The translations under genes and the position numbers were made by a program. A DNA stretch of 64,000 nt from Haliclona indistincta. Its lineage: Eukaryota; Porifera; Demospongiae; Haplosclerida; Chalinidae. The notes under the pieces are model-generated. The model saw nothing but the letters and a program-made list of their open reading frames with translations. It did not search any database and had not been told where the DNA came from. The stretch lies in contig OZ024783.1 of NCBI GenBank assembly GCA_964017065.1, forward strand, positions 5,463,399-5,527,398. The letters are read 5' to 3'. Below are positions 10,386 through 21,746 of the stretch, piece after piece. Within the stretch, counting starts at the first letter, position 1. Every line of letters starts with the position of its first letter.

Positions 10386-11303
10386 ATCCATGTTCGTGGT
10401 GGTACTATTATTCCAATGCAAGTGCCAGCACTGACCACTCATGCTACTAGGAACAACAGCTTCTCATTGCTTGTAGCACTGGACGATCAACAGAATGCAA
10501 AAGGTGACCTCTTCTGGGACGATGGAGAATCCACTAACATCACACAGTATGTGATGAAAGTATTATTGATAAGTGTGTGTATAGTCTGTATGTGATTTTT
10601 ATATTTCAGATATATTTATGTTAGTTTCAAGGCATCCACTCCTGGATCTTTAACAGGAGAAGTTTTTCGAACATTAGTAAGTGCAGAAGGTGTTTTAAAG
10701 CTGTACAGCTTCCTATTGCATAATTGTATTATCAAATTCTGCCAGCTGAAACTGCATCCATTGTTGTTTGTGCCTTGGAGTCTAGTTATGGTTTTTCTTA
10801 TACGGTAGCAAATTTCTATGTGAAAGATGACTTGATTTCAATCTAGAGCTTATCTTTCCAAGGATTGTACAACCATGGTGCTATTGGCCGTTAAAATCTA
10901 TACAGTATACAGTCCTTAGTATATAGTAAACTTACGCACAGCCATTTAATAGCTCATGTAAAAACAGTTTTATGAAGAAGTTTTTCCAATACAACGTACG
11001 ACAGAATTTCAGTTGTAATGTTACCATTGCGCTATTCAAAGACTAAGTTGTGCGATTCTTAATTGAAATATTTATCTTGTGTTGTTACAGGAGTTTGATT
11101 GTGTACCACTATTGGAAAGAGTGACTGTTTTGGGACTAAGAGGATCTCCCAACTGTGCTAATATAAATGGAAATTCTATAGTAAACGTAGCTTTCAATGG
11201 AAACGAGCACATCCTGTCTATGTCGGGACTGAACTGTACACTAAGAGACTCCTTCACAATTCAGTGGTGGACTATTATAAGAGATAGCATGCTTAATACG
11301 TAA
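10386..11303 (+). pseudogene. GH31 alpha-glucosidase C-terminal exons, copy 2 (truncated)
   Basis: Three exons, 10386-10546, 10610-10676 and 11091-11303, splice in frame to the family's natural C-terminus and a TAA. They encode the HVRGGTIIP, ALDDQQNAKGDLFWDDGES, VSFKASTPGSLTGEVFRTL and ERVTVLGLRG blocks of the GH31 distal beta domains. Nothing upstream encodes the (beta/alpha)8 catalytic barrel; that side is occupied by the palindrome 8657-10352. It is therefore a 5'-truncated gene although the remaining exons are undamaged. The stop lies about 85 bp before the leader exon of NLR unit 3, so the promoters of units 2 and 3 lie inside old GH31 3' flank. Confidence 0.7.
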
Positions 11304-11387
11304 TAGTGATTATTTTCTCTTTATTTCAAATGGTTGTATGATTACCTCTTGATTTCTGGTTTACCTGCGTGCACCACGCCTATAAAT

Positions 11388-11476
11388 TGTCGTTCGGTTC
11401 GCGCGACGCACAGTTACTTCTTGGTTCTTTATTTCGCTGGACGAACGTCAATTGGGCTCTGAATACGATCATCCAG
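11388..11476 (+). other. Noncoding leader exon of NLR unit 3
   Basis: Third copy of the shared leader exon, with donor GTAAAA at 11477 and the next acceptor directly before ATG 11587. It stays well conserved although the downstream coding region is dead. Confidence 0.55.
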
Positions 11477-11586
11477 GTAAAATAGTGGAAAATTCGTGAT
11501 AGCTTATCGAGGAGGGCCGAAAGTCCCGGCGCATAATTATTACTCAGTACTGCATGTTGTTATTTTACAGTCGTTTTTTTTTTCAG

Positions 11587-14500
11587 ATGAAGCCTGCAGC
11601 ATTGTTGATCTGCTATGTGTACCAAGCCTGGTTCTATTGGACGTTCTTTTCTTTCGCTACTGAAGCATATCCACTGCAGCAAGAACTCCAGTTGAATGAT
11701 GATAATAATACCAGTAAGCTAAACCAAATTTGAGTGATAATATTGTTGACCATGCATGCAATGGACTGGCTGTCCCTAATCAGTGGACTGGACTGGATTG
11801 GATTGGAATGGAATGGAATGGACTGGAATGACCGTACACGCGCTAGCAACTAATTAATGATTCACGGCGCTGCGCGTTGCTATGGTCAGTGTTTATGGAA
11901 AACTAAAGCAGCAGACAGAGCGATATTAGCAGGTGCGTGTTGATAGCTACTCGTATCATGAAATACAACGAGCTTGCTTGCTTGCAAGAAACGGAGGAAC
12001 GTGGTCCATGATCGACGTGTTTATGCATAAAACTTGGCAGCGAAGACTTCTGTGAGCTCAAGATTCCAGAAATGTAAGTTTTAGCAATGCTACAATCTAG
12101 TAAAAGAACGATTTTTCTAAATAAACGCCACGCTGCTGAGAAAAACGAAAAAATCCATGCTATTCGACGGACAAATGTGCTTTATAGGCGCAATTGCGAA
12201 AAAATCGCTCTGTTACTAGATTTTAGCATTGCTAAAACTTGCATTTCTGCTCACAGAAGTCTTCGCTGCCAAGTTTTATGCCATGATAAACACGTCGATC
12301 ATGGACCGCGTTCCTCCGTTTCTTGCAAGCAAGCGAGCTCGTTGTATTTCATGATGCAAGTAGCTATCCACACGCACCTGCTATACTGCTAATATCGCTC
12401 TGTCTGCTGCTTAAGTTTTCCAGAAACGCTGACCATAGCAACGCGCAGCGCCGTGAATATTAATTAGTTACGAGCGCTTGTCCAGTCCAGTCCAGTCCAC
12501 TGATTAGGGACAGTCCAATCATGGGCTGCTGCCAGTGCAGTTCAGCCTGATACCAAGGGTCCCATGTATGCTAAATCAGTTTTAACTACTATTCGCGTAT
12601 TAATTTTTAGTATCAACAGACCAGGTTGTACTTACAATAATGAGGTCAACGATAAGTTCCTTTTTGATGACAAACATTGATAAACTAGATGTTACCAATA
12701 CAATTTACTAAGTTGGTGTGTGTGTGCTGGTTGCATACAACAGGGACTATGCCTAGCAGGTTTAGAGTATTGTGTGTTGTTTAGGCCTAATTACAAATGT
12801 AATCATTCATATGCAGACACCGAACAACTGAGTATGGAACAGCTATCCTCTTTTATTTTATCGCCTGTGGTTGCCCTCATGGTTGCAGTTATTGCCGCAG
12901 TCTCGCCATTTGCTCTCTATTTGTGTAAGTTTTATCTCTTCAAAACTAAAGTATTCTAAAAGCGAGACAAACTCAGACAATCAGTATCAATTTTTTGTTA
13001 GACAAAAGAAAGCTCAACGCTAGAGATGCTAACAGAAGAGAAGTGCCAGATATTGACGGCGAAACCCAAGGTGAGCATCATGGAATTTACAAATGACATT
13101 GATGTCACTTTGAATTCACCATACTCGCAGTTATAGCTGTGCATTTTTCTTCCCATTTAGACCATATTGAAAAATTTGCACAGGATCTCAAACAACTGTA
13201 CCAAACACCACATAGTAATGGATTACCATCCAGTCTTACTAGCTATGTTGAGCCAGCTATCACCGAGAGAAGTCAAAACAATGAAAACTTGATAAAGCTG
13301 AACGATATTTTGAAGCCAAGAGGGGATGATAGACCAGTAAGGTGTGTCCTGATAGAGGGTGCACCAGGTGTCGGCAAGAGCACACTGGCATGGAAGGTGT
13401 GTCACAAATGGGCCACGGATCAGTTAGAGAGACAATTTAACCTAGCAGTACTCATTTCGTTGAAAGAGGCTCAAAAAGCACTAAGCATTGAATATATTTT
13501 TCCACAATCCATAAAGAACTTGAAAGATATTTTAGCAGCAGTTGGAAATGGCGATGGCTTACTGCTTGTTCTTGATGGCTTTGATGAACTTCCTCGTGAA
13601 CAGCAAGAAGCTGGGTCCATTTTTATTGACCTTATAAAAGGTTTGAAGCTTCTAGAGGCTACTATAATAGTCACTACTCGTCCTTCGGTGAGTGCCGACC
13701 TCATGAAACAGTGCGAGCATAGCATTGATCGAAATATTAAAATCTTGGGCCTCACAAGAGAAAGCATTCAAAATTTTGTGTAATATTGTGCAAATAAATA
13801 CTATTGCATTGTCATTAGATTATACCTGTATATGTTAACCATGCTTGTGCTGTATCGTCATTCCATTTGTCTTTGTATATAAGTAGCTCTCTGTGTCTTG
13901 TGCGATACATAATAATTTCTCTTGAATATTACCTGCGCTACATATGTTATGAGTTTAGCCAAGAGGTAATGGTAGGTAATGTACTCTTGGTTTAGCGGAT
14001 CTGAGTGAGCTCGAAGTAGAGATGAGTTTCTACACTTTATTAGCAATCCCATCATCAAGGAGATGATGCACCTTCCACTCAATGCTGTCATCATTGCTAG
14101 CATTTTTAAGGGAAATGGTTCTTCTCAATTAAGTACTATTACTAAACTTTTCGATGCTCTTACTCGCGCTCTCATACGTTGACATCTCATTCACAACTAG
14201 CAGGTATCTGATTCTCTGCAATTCAAACACTGCATAAGTGAACTTCCTTCAGAAACACCTGAGTGATAAATTTCGCAAACTACTTGAGGAAGCTTATGAA
14301 ACACTAATAAGAGAAGAGTATGTTTTGACCAACCTCAGCAACGACTTTGATCATCTTGGTCTCATGGAAAAGACTCAAGGTTTGAGCGTGTCAGTTGGAC
14401 CTACATATAATTATGTTTAGTTACTTGCATCAGACACTCCAAGAATACCTTGCAGCTCTCCACATTATTACTTCCCAGATCTTGAGGTAACAACATTTTT

Positions 14501-15422
14501 TGGTAAAAGAGATTTTCTAAGATTTTTGGCAGGTTTGTGCAGTACTGCAGAGAACAATGCCGATCTTCTTTGCCTGAAAGTGGGCAGTTTACTTCGAAAC
14601 ATTACTGATGATGGAGTACGCAATCTTCAGTTGACGTGATGTATGAGTACAGAACTATTGTACAGAAAATGCCACTAATATCTGAACTTGACTTTTGTCC
14701 AGCAATAGAGCGATGACAATTAATGGAGTCATGGATTTCGACTACTATCTCGTTGGTCATTGCATTTGTCATGCTGGTGGAAAGTGGACCATTAATGTGA
14801 GTAGCGAAGAAGAGGTTGATTACGGCAACTGGTCAAAGTGATCAAGCAATAGTACATGCTCTGAAGGTTAGGAACAGTCCTTTTAAATTTTAAAGACATT
14901 GCGGAAGAAGCCTATTGCTCTTTCCAGACTCCATCTCTACAGTGTTACTTTTAATTGAGAAAAGCGATTTGCCCATTTTTGAAGAATATATCTCACATGG
15001 GGCGGTAAAGAAGATAAAAATTGTCGACTGCAAAAACATAGATCTACTGATTCCTACTCTTTTGGGACCATCTTCATTGGAAACAGTGCACCTCTCTGGT
15101 ACTCGATCAATAGGCAACGATGCTGATGCTGTAGCAGACACAGTGCAAAGCCTTCTCTGTCGCAATGAAAATCTCACAAAGCTTCGTATTGACGACACTT
15201 ATTTTTGGTCTGGATAGACTGACTGCAATTGTACATTCAAATCACTCACTGAAGGAATTGACTCTGATTGTTACAGAAAAAGACTGTTCATCTGGCAATT
15301 CTAGTTGCAAGTCAGACTTACGTATAATTCCGAACGACGGAATTGTTGATTTGCCTTTACCCACTCTGTCACTCCTGATAGAGGAAACATCGAAAAAAAA
15401 TCTCAAGTTAGAGCTGCAATAA
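11587..15422 (+). pseudogene. NLR unit 3, decayed membrane-anchored NACHT-LRR gene
   Basis: The first three exons (11587-11713, 12817-12924, 13002-13070) are intact and encode the same signal peptide, TM helix and basic segment as units 1 and 2. Exon 4 starts at 13161 with intact Walker A and B (GAPGVGKS, LLVLDGFDEL). It is cut at 13783 by a stop within a roughly 210-bp insertion that ends near 13990. Further stops and shifts follow: TGA at the equivalent of RRH, TAG after HN, and several indels before 14700. LRR-like coding can still be traced to 15422 (EEYISHGAVKKIKIVDCKN, LETVHLSG). Intron 1 carries a 0.74-kb foldback insertion. Its 3' flank aligns with that of unit 2. Confidence 0.8.
11770..12513. 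mobile_element. Foldback element in intron 1 of NLR unit 3
   Basis: The stretch opens with CTGTCCCTAATCAGTGGACT and closes with its reverse complement. The arms pair over most of their roughly 370-bp length, including CAAGAAACGGAGGAACG and the GATCGACGTGTTTAT block. Units 1 and 2 lack it at the same place, so it is an insertion. Short TGGAC/TGGAT repeats flank the left arm. The target duplication is unclear, and the 101-aa frame inside it is palindrome sequence. Confidence 0.75.
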
Positions 15423-15640
15423 CATTATTGATACTAGTTTATAAAATTAATATTCATTATTTTTAACTGTCACTGTGGTAAAATTTGTGTTTATAAACAA
15501 TTATTATTATAGCAGCTTTCAGTATTATTGTGATTTTAGTGCTGAAAGTGAAATGGTAAATTGAGACTTAAAGTTGTCCATTTGTCAATGCATGTGTGCA
15601 AAGTTTAAAATAATTATTATAGTATTTAGAATAATTAATA

Positions 15641-15912
15641 ATTACATGCAACAGTAATTTCATACTACTTACCTCAAAGTCCATCAAATGAAGTTGTCAG
15701 AAATACGTACTTAATTGCATTCTTCATCTGTAACTCTGTTGCTGCTAGCTATAGCAGTCCCGGCGACTTCTTACAAGTTCAGACGATTCACTTAAAGATA
15801 GTTTTAACAGGCAGCAAGTGAGATATATTTATACATGAAGAATGCAATTAAAATATTTGTGACAATTTGATGAGCTTTGAGGTAATTAGTATGAAATTAC
15901 TGTTGCATGTAA
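15641..15912. repeat. Imperfect palindrome of about 270 bp
   Basis: TTACATGCAACAGTAATTTC near 15641 pairs with GAAATTACTGTTGCATGTAA ending near 15912. The arms extend inward through the CTTCATCTG / GAAGAATGCAATTAA blocks. It lies between NLR unit 3 and the receptor gene at 16025 and resembles a MITE. The rest of 15423-16024 holds only the 3' flank shared with unit 2. Confidence 0.6.
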
Positions 15913-16024
15913 TAAAATTATGAGATATGCTCTGCAGTATTCTGTGACACTCCACAAAGCTATAATAGCCTGGAAATTTTTCAGTAAGCTTTGAAAATAC
16001 AGAACGCTACTGACCAAGCAGGTA

Positions 16025-19000
16025 ATGGCTGCTGCACTACTAGTGTTGCTGCTGTTGTTGGCTGTACCTCTCACTGCTTTCCCAACCACTGATATCTACT
16101 ATGTCACAGCTGATGATGCTGAGCAGTCATGTCCTCCACACCAGATATGCCACAACCTCTCCTACTACATCTCCAAGCCTGAATTTTTCCAGTTAATCTC
16201 TGACACCACCATCATCTTCTTGGAAGGAGAACACAGCTTTGACAGGGAGAATCTTGTACATGTCAGTAATGTACAGAACCTGACTCTGAAGGGACAAGGT
16301 CAGTGGCCGGTAGCAGGAGCTGAGGAGACTGTGATGCAGTCTACTGTCATTATCAACTGCACCAGAGGGAGAGGAGGGTTCTACTTTGCTGCCTCTCATA
16401 ACATCACTGTTGAAGGTCTTACAGTAGTCAACTGTGGAGGACTAGATAACAAAGCTGTGATGTACTTTGATAATGTCGTGAATCTTTTCTTTCTCAAGAA
16501 TTCAATACAACACATGACAGGATATGGACTATATGTTCTTAACAGTGACAAGGTTATAATTACCAACTGCTCCTACTATCAATCAGCATTGTGCGATGTA
16601 AGCCACTCCGACTCTGTGTATAAATATTATGGTGGTGGAGTAGGCATGCACGTCACGTGAAACTTAACGTGTACGCAGAACCTGTAATTCACGTTAGACG
16701 TTACAGGTAGCTTTCCAATGGCAATTAAGATTCGCGTTTACCTGTGCTGAGCGCCCGGGCGACTGGATAAGCAGGAAGACGACTAGCTGTCAAAATTTTA
16801 GCTTTTGCATTCAGAGTGGATCGAAAGGTAAGCAAAACGTCATGAATAACAGCTACACAAGTCGGTAGCTATGCGCGAACTATAGCACTTCGAGCAGAGC
16901 AGTACAGAGGCTTGATTGAATATCATACGCTCGATGAAACTATGGTGGAGTCCTGTTCTGACGACTCGCCTGGGCGAGGGACAGCACGTACAAGCGTTTC
17001 AACAAGTCGAGTGTGTAGAGCAGGCATCAAGCGACAGTTTAGTTTAAAGCAAACGTGGATCTGATGAAACTCAGAGCTGCAAAATGTTCAGGGAAACAGC
17101 CAACCTGTAGAAGGGGGTCTAGACGTACGTAACGGGTAAAATCAACGGGTAGCCAGCAAATTGTACCTGACTTGTAGCGCTCACGTGATCATTTACACGT
17201 TACGCGTTACACGTACTGAGTGAAAGACGTGCAACTTAATCTCGCTATTGTCTATGATACTCAGTACAACAATACAGGCTACACACTAGAGCTATCACAC
17301 TCCAACATGACCAATTGTTGTAGTGTTGCACTAGGTGGAGGTATATCCTTACAAGCAAATTCTATATTTGTTTCAGTAAGTGTGCTATTGAGTCATCTGG
17401 TGCTCTCACATAACTCAGCATCTAATCATGATTTAGATGTTTCATTAAGATCTGGAACTGGTTTGGGTGCAATGATAAGTGATAATGGTATTGTGTCACT
17501 TACTATAATCAACTGTCTTTTCTTTCATGGACATGCTATTTATCTAGGTACAGGAGGTATGTATTTATTTGTTGACACTACTCGAGTAGTAATCACAATT
17601 CAGAACACAGACTTGGTGGAAAATAAAGGTTATGAAGCTAGTGAGATATATTTCCAAAGCTCCAACTCATATGACTCATCATTGTCTATACTGAACTCAA
17701 CTATCACACACACAGAAGCACCGTCATTGAATGGAGTGATTTTCAAGGGCTGTTGCACTGAAGTCAGCCTTAAGAACACTAGAATGAGACTTACTAAGCA
17801 AAATGTAAGTGGCGTGCTTTTTGATGGTCATATTCAAGGTAGATTTAGGCAATCATTGAGAATGGACAACTGTATTTTTGAGAGAAGTCAAAGTGGGACA
17901 GCACTTTTACATGTGATTGGCATAGATTACACTATCAATAATTGCACATTCTCAAACAACTCACAGGAAATCAGTCAGTTATCATGATTCATCAAAGAGA
18001 ATATGATGACCTTACTTTAACTTGTGGAGCGAAGACCTATTATTTTGTTACGTATTGCGGTTTTATTAGTAACTGTTTAATATCTGATAATAACATGACT
18101 GGAATTGTCATTTTGAAGAGCACCCACGGATTATTTTTTATTGGCCGCAATGTGATACAGAACAACAGAAACACACAGGGAGCTGGTATTGTACTCATGA
18201 ACAATATCCACATTGTAGTCAGTGGTGAGTTGTTGCTGTACAACAACACTGCTGATAAACATGGCGGAGCAATTCTTGTGATGCAGCCACTATTCAACTC
18301 ACAACTGACAAATTCACATTGTACCATGAATTTTTATGAAGCTTCTAGTGTGATCTTCTCGGGAAACAGAGCAGGGCTAGGAGGGAGTGATATGTATGGT
18401 GCTATACTGATGGATTGTGATTCACATTACATGTATTATGCTTCTATCGATACTGGACATATATCACATGTATAGGATATTCTAATGAAACCTCATGGTA
18501 CTTTGACACTCCTCTTATGAAAAATCTTAATTTCTGTAACACTGACAGACTCTCCTCCATGTCCTCTGACCCCATCATGGTCTGCTTCTGTAACACCACC
18601 ACTAACTTACCAGACTGCTCTGATAGGACCCATCACATACAAACATATCCAGGACAAGAGATCAACACAACAATAGCAACAGTAGGATACTATGGTGGTA
18701 CAAGTCCTGGTGTTGTGAAGGTCACCGCTCAACATGCAACACTAGTTCGATACTATGGACAAAATGAAACCATTGAATGTTTCCAGCTTCACATTCTCCT
18801 GCAGAACACATCCTCAACAACGGCACTGGTTGATATCAGAGTAGATGGTGGACTACATGACTGGGGCGTGTCTATTGGAGTGAACATTTTAGAATGTCCA
18901 ATTGGTTTCACCAAGATTAAAGGACAATGTCAATGTGAGCAATTTTTGGATACTAGCTATGTCCAATGCAATTTGTCAGCCACACCTTTCAACTTCATGA

Positions 19001-20367
19001 GATCAGGCAATGGTTGGTTTAGCTACATTAACAACACTCAGTGTATAACAGGTACTACAAATTGTCCTTTTGACTACTGCAATCAATCCGATGTCTCATT
19101 TGACATCATGGCACCTGATCGTCAGTGTGTGGCCAATAGAACAGGTATACTCTGTGGACAATGCCAGTCTCACCTTAGTATCATGCTGGGATCCAACCGC
19201 TGTGGTACTTGTTCTAACTGGTATCTTTTCTTGTTGCCAGTCTTTGCCATCGCTGGCATAGTGTTGGTGGCTGTGTTAATGATCCTCAACTTGAGTGTCT
19301 CTGTCGGAACTATCAATGGACTACTGTTCTATGCTAATATGGTGAAGCTCAATGAACCTTTCTTTTTTCCAAATGATAGTGTTCCAGTAGTGAGCCAGTT
19401 CATCTCATGGCTGAACCTTGACTTGGGTATTGAAGTGTGCTTGTTTGATGGACTGAATGAATACTGGAACACTTGGCTACAGTTTGTCTTTCCTGCTTAC
19501 CTGTTCCTGCTCATGGGTGGTATTATTGTGGGCTGCCGCTACTCTGTGTGGCTTTCCAGGCTGTGTGGCTCTCATGCTGTCCCAGCACTAGCTACACTGT
19601 TTCTCATGTCCTACACTAAAATCCTACTCACAGTCACTAATGCTCTTTCCATGTCTCAGCTTCCATGCAATAACACTATACTGATAGTGTGGCGTGTAGA
19701 TGGAAACATTGAGTATGGCAGTAGTGAACACCTTATTCTGGTAGTTGTCTCCTGTGGTGTCCTGATTGTTGGACTGGCTTATCCTGTTTTAGTGATGTTG
19801 TGTGCTCCTCTACTGGAGAGATATGGTCACAAGTGTATCCCACAGCACAGATGGAATCCAGTGGCTAAGTTCAAGCCACTGTTTGATGCTTATGGAGGAC
19901 CTTACAAAGACAAATATAGATTCTGGACAGGAGTGACTCTAATGTTGCGACTAACTCTCACTGTGACATTCTCCTTCAATTCAGGAAGATTGGCTGTTGT
20001 CAATGCTTACATCATCAATTTGAGCGTAGTGGGTATTTTAACATTTTGGTCTTTCACGAAAGGTGTGTATACAAAAGCATATCTGAGTGCACTTGAAGTA
20101 TTTTATCTTCTCAACATATTTCTTCTGACCACTGTTAGTCTGGCTACTACTTGTCTTGGGTCAAGGGATTATCAAACAGCAACCATTGTCTCCGTTGTTC
20201 TGTCCTTTGTTGTCTGTCTTGTTACCATGGTAATGCACCTCTGGTGGAACTTTGACCTCAAGAAGATGAAGAGAAGGCTAGGGTTTAGAGATAGACCAGA
20301 GTATATAGAAGTGCCTCAGGTGGCAGCAGATGTGGACGATGAAGAGGAAAGATCTCCTACTGAATAA
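16025..20367 (+). pseudogene. Beta-helix, Cys-rich, multi-pass membrane receptor gene (disrupted)
   Basis: The N-terminus is a clear signal peptide (LLVLLLLLAVPLTA). Repeats of I/V-x-N-C strands follow (NLTLKGQG, ITVEGLTVVNCGG, VIITNC), typical of a right-handed parallel beta-helix. Then come a Cys-rich segment (CGQCQSHLSIMLGSNRCGTC) and about eight hydrophobic helices with SWLNLDLGIEVCLFDGL between them. The tail is acidic. This layout matches large receptor-like families in sponges and protists whose ligand is unknown. The frame is broken by a 573-bp insertion (16654-17226) and by frameshifts near 17975 and 18455; the last 616 residues are open. Multiple independent breaks argue for a pseudogene rather than one assembly error. 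No introns are evident. Confidence 0.7.
16654..17226. mobile_element. 573-bp insertion in the receptor gene
   Basis: Removing this block joins the flanking reading frames exactly through ACGT, which is present on both sides (16650-16653 and 17227-17230) as a possible target duplication. The ends carry related ACGTGTA / TACACGT motifs in inverse orientation, but no clean TIR. It brings a stop (TGA) into the receptor frame. No GT-AG pair gives an in-frame splice, so an intron is unlikely. The superfamily is not recognised. Confidence 0.6.
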
Positions 20368-20387
20368 CTATTAATAAATTAAACAAC

Positions 20388-20775
20388 CTGTGAGTCTCCA
20401 GTAGCAAGGAACCTCAAGGTTAAAGCCAACCTCTCTGCAGTAGTGATAGCTGCCCTTTCCCTGCTGAAGTACGACCTCTTCTTTAGCAGTGGACCTACCT
20501 GCAATAATTATAACAATAATGCATTATTATTTGTTTGTATTTACCTTGCTCAACAAGCTGTCAAATCTCTCCCTGGTCATGCGCATGTACCTGAAATGCA
20601 ATTCTGGGTCGCCAAGGCGCATTTCCTGCATGAGGTTGTAATAGTCGCCTTGCTGGCGTCTCTTGAGAAATATTTCTCTTATCCAGATGCTTTTCGGACG
20701 CTTTTTGCGATTCTTTTTGCGACGTACATATAGTGCTAGGAGAAGCACACGTGTTCTCTCTTTGCTCGAGGCCAT
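20388..20775 (-). pseudogene. PIF/Harbinger transposase N-terminal fragment
   Basis: Read on the minus strand, exon 1 (20775-20545) starts MASSKERTRVLLLALYVRRK and contains the DYYNLMQEMRLGDPELHFRYM block. Exon 2 (20498-20388) encodes LLKKRSYFSRERAAITTAERLALTLRFLATGDSQ in order. This is the N-terminal part of a HARBI1-like nuclease. The DDE catalytic part is absent, because the next donor falls beside the 3' end of the receptor gene. Upstream, ACGCATTGTGAACTAGGCT near 20881-20902 resembles a Harbinger terminus. It is a 3'-truncated element. Confidence 0.65.
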
Positions 20776-20905
20776 GTGAAGCGACGCAATGTAGACAGAG
20801 CAACGTGTTTATTGTGAACAATCGCCGCGCTATGCGCAATCGCGGAACGTCACCAACCGCAACGCGTCGCTAAGCTCTGCGACGCATTGTGAACTAGGCT
20901 TTAGC

Positions 20906-21746
20906 TGCGTAACTACACTGCGAGCTGGTCTTGAATTAGCTAGGCAACATCACACAAGTCCTGTACACAATGAGAATAAAAAATTATATTAAAATTATCA
21001 CAACATTAAGTGAGTAAAACCTTGTGTTGTCCTAAGTGTCTTGCCTATAGTACTGCATAAATATTCTGATCTAGATGAAAGTCTCAGTTAACGACTAGTA
21101 GGAGAGCACTCACTTGAATACAGTGTCTTCTCAACTGAATTGAAGAATACTACAGAAACAAGATAACAAGACGAGGAGATGTAGAGCACTCACTTGAATA
21201 CAGCGTGTTCTTATCTGAATGAAACAAGAAAATCAGCTGCAGATAGCTAAGGGAACTTGAGCATGTCTATTCAACTTGGGGGATATCATATTTAAAAGAA
21301 GTATATGCATGGCATTTACAAAAGTGACGAATACACACTGGAAACAAAAGTAGTACAAAAATGAATTATCAATTAATACTATTGTTTGATGTACAAAAAA
21401 TATTATAATAAAATGTGTTATTAGAGTAATCGTGCTTGTAAACTATACCATAGTCTTGTCTACATTCTCTCTCTCAAGAAGACGCTGAGTGGTACATTTA
21501 ACAATAACACACGAACTTGTACATACATGAATAACAGACACCGACTTAGCTATACATGAAGAAGGAACTCCATTATGTCAGAGGTAAGTCGCAGCATTGG
21601 ACATTCAAAATTGTCTGTCTGTGAAAGTTTCTCTAGCTTCCGAACCAAGCAGAGATGGTGGTTAGTGTCAACAACTCCGATACAAGCTAGCATCAAACCT
21701 ATCTCCACCTATGTGATAATTAGGATTATAAGCCTATAGCACATTA
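20906..21746. other. No gene seen
   Basis: AT-rich sequence with a direct repeat of GAGCACTCACTTGAATACAG at about 21103 and 21185. It probably includes the left flank or end of the transposon whose transposase gene starts at 26540 on the minus strand. No TIR could be fixed by eye. Confidence 0.4.

Noticed and set aside
12087..12392. 101-residue open frame as a gene
   Set aside because: It lies wholly inside the foldback insertion in intron 1 of NLR unit 3 and is made of its arms.
16654..17226. Reading the interruption of the receptor gene as an intron
   Set aside because: No GT donor and AG acceptor pair at the edges restores the frame. Direct joining through the shared ACGT does restore it, which fits an insertion.
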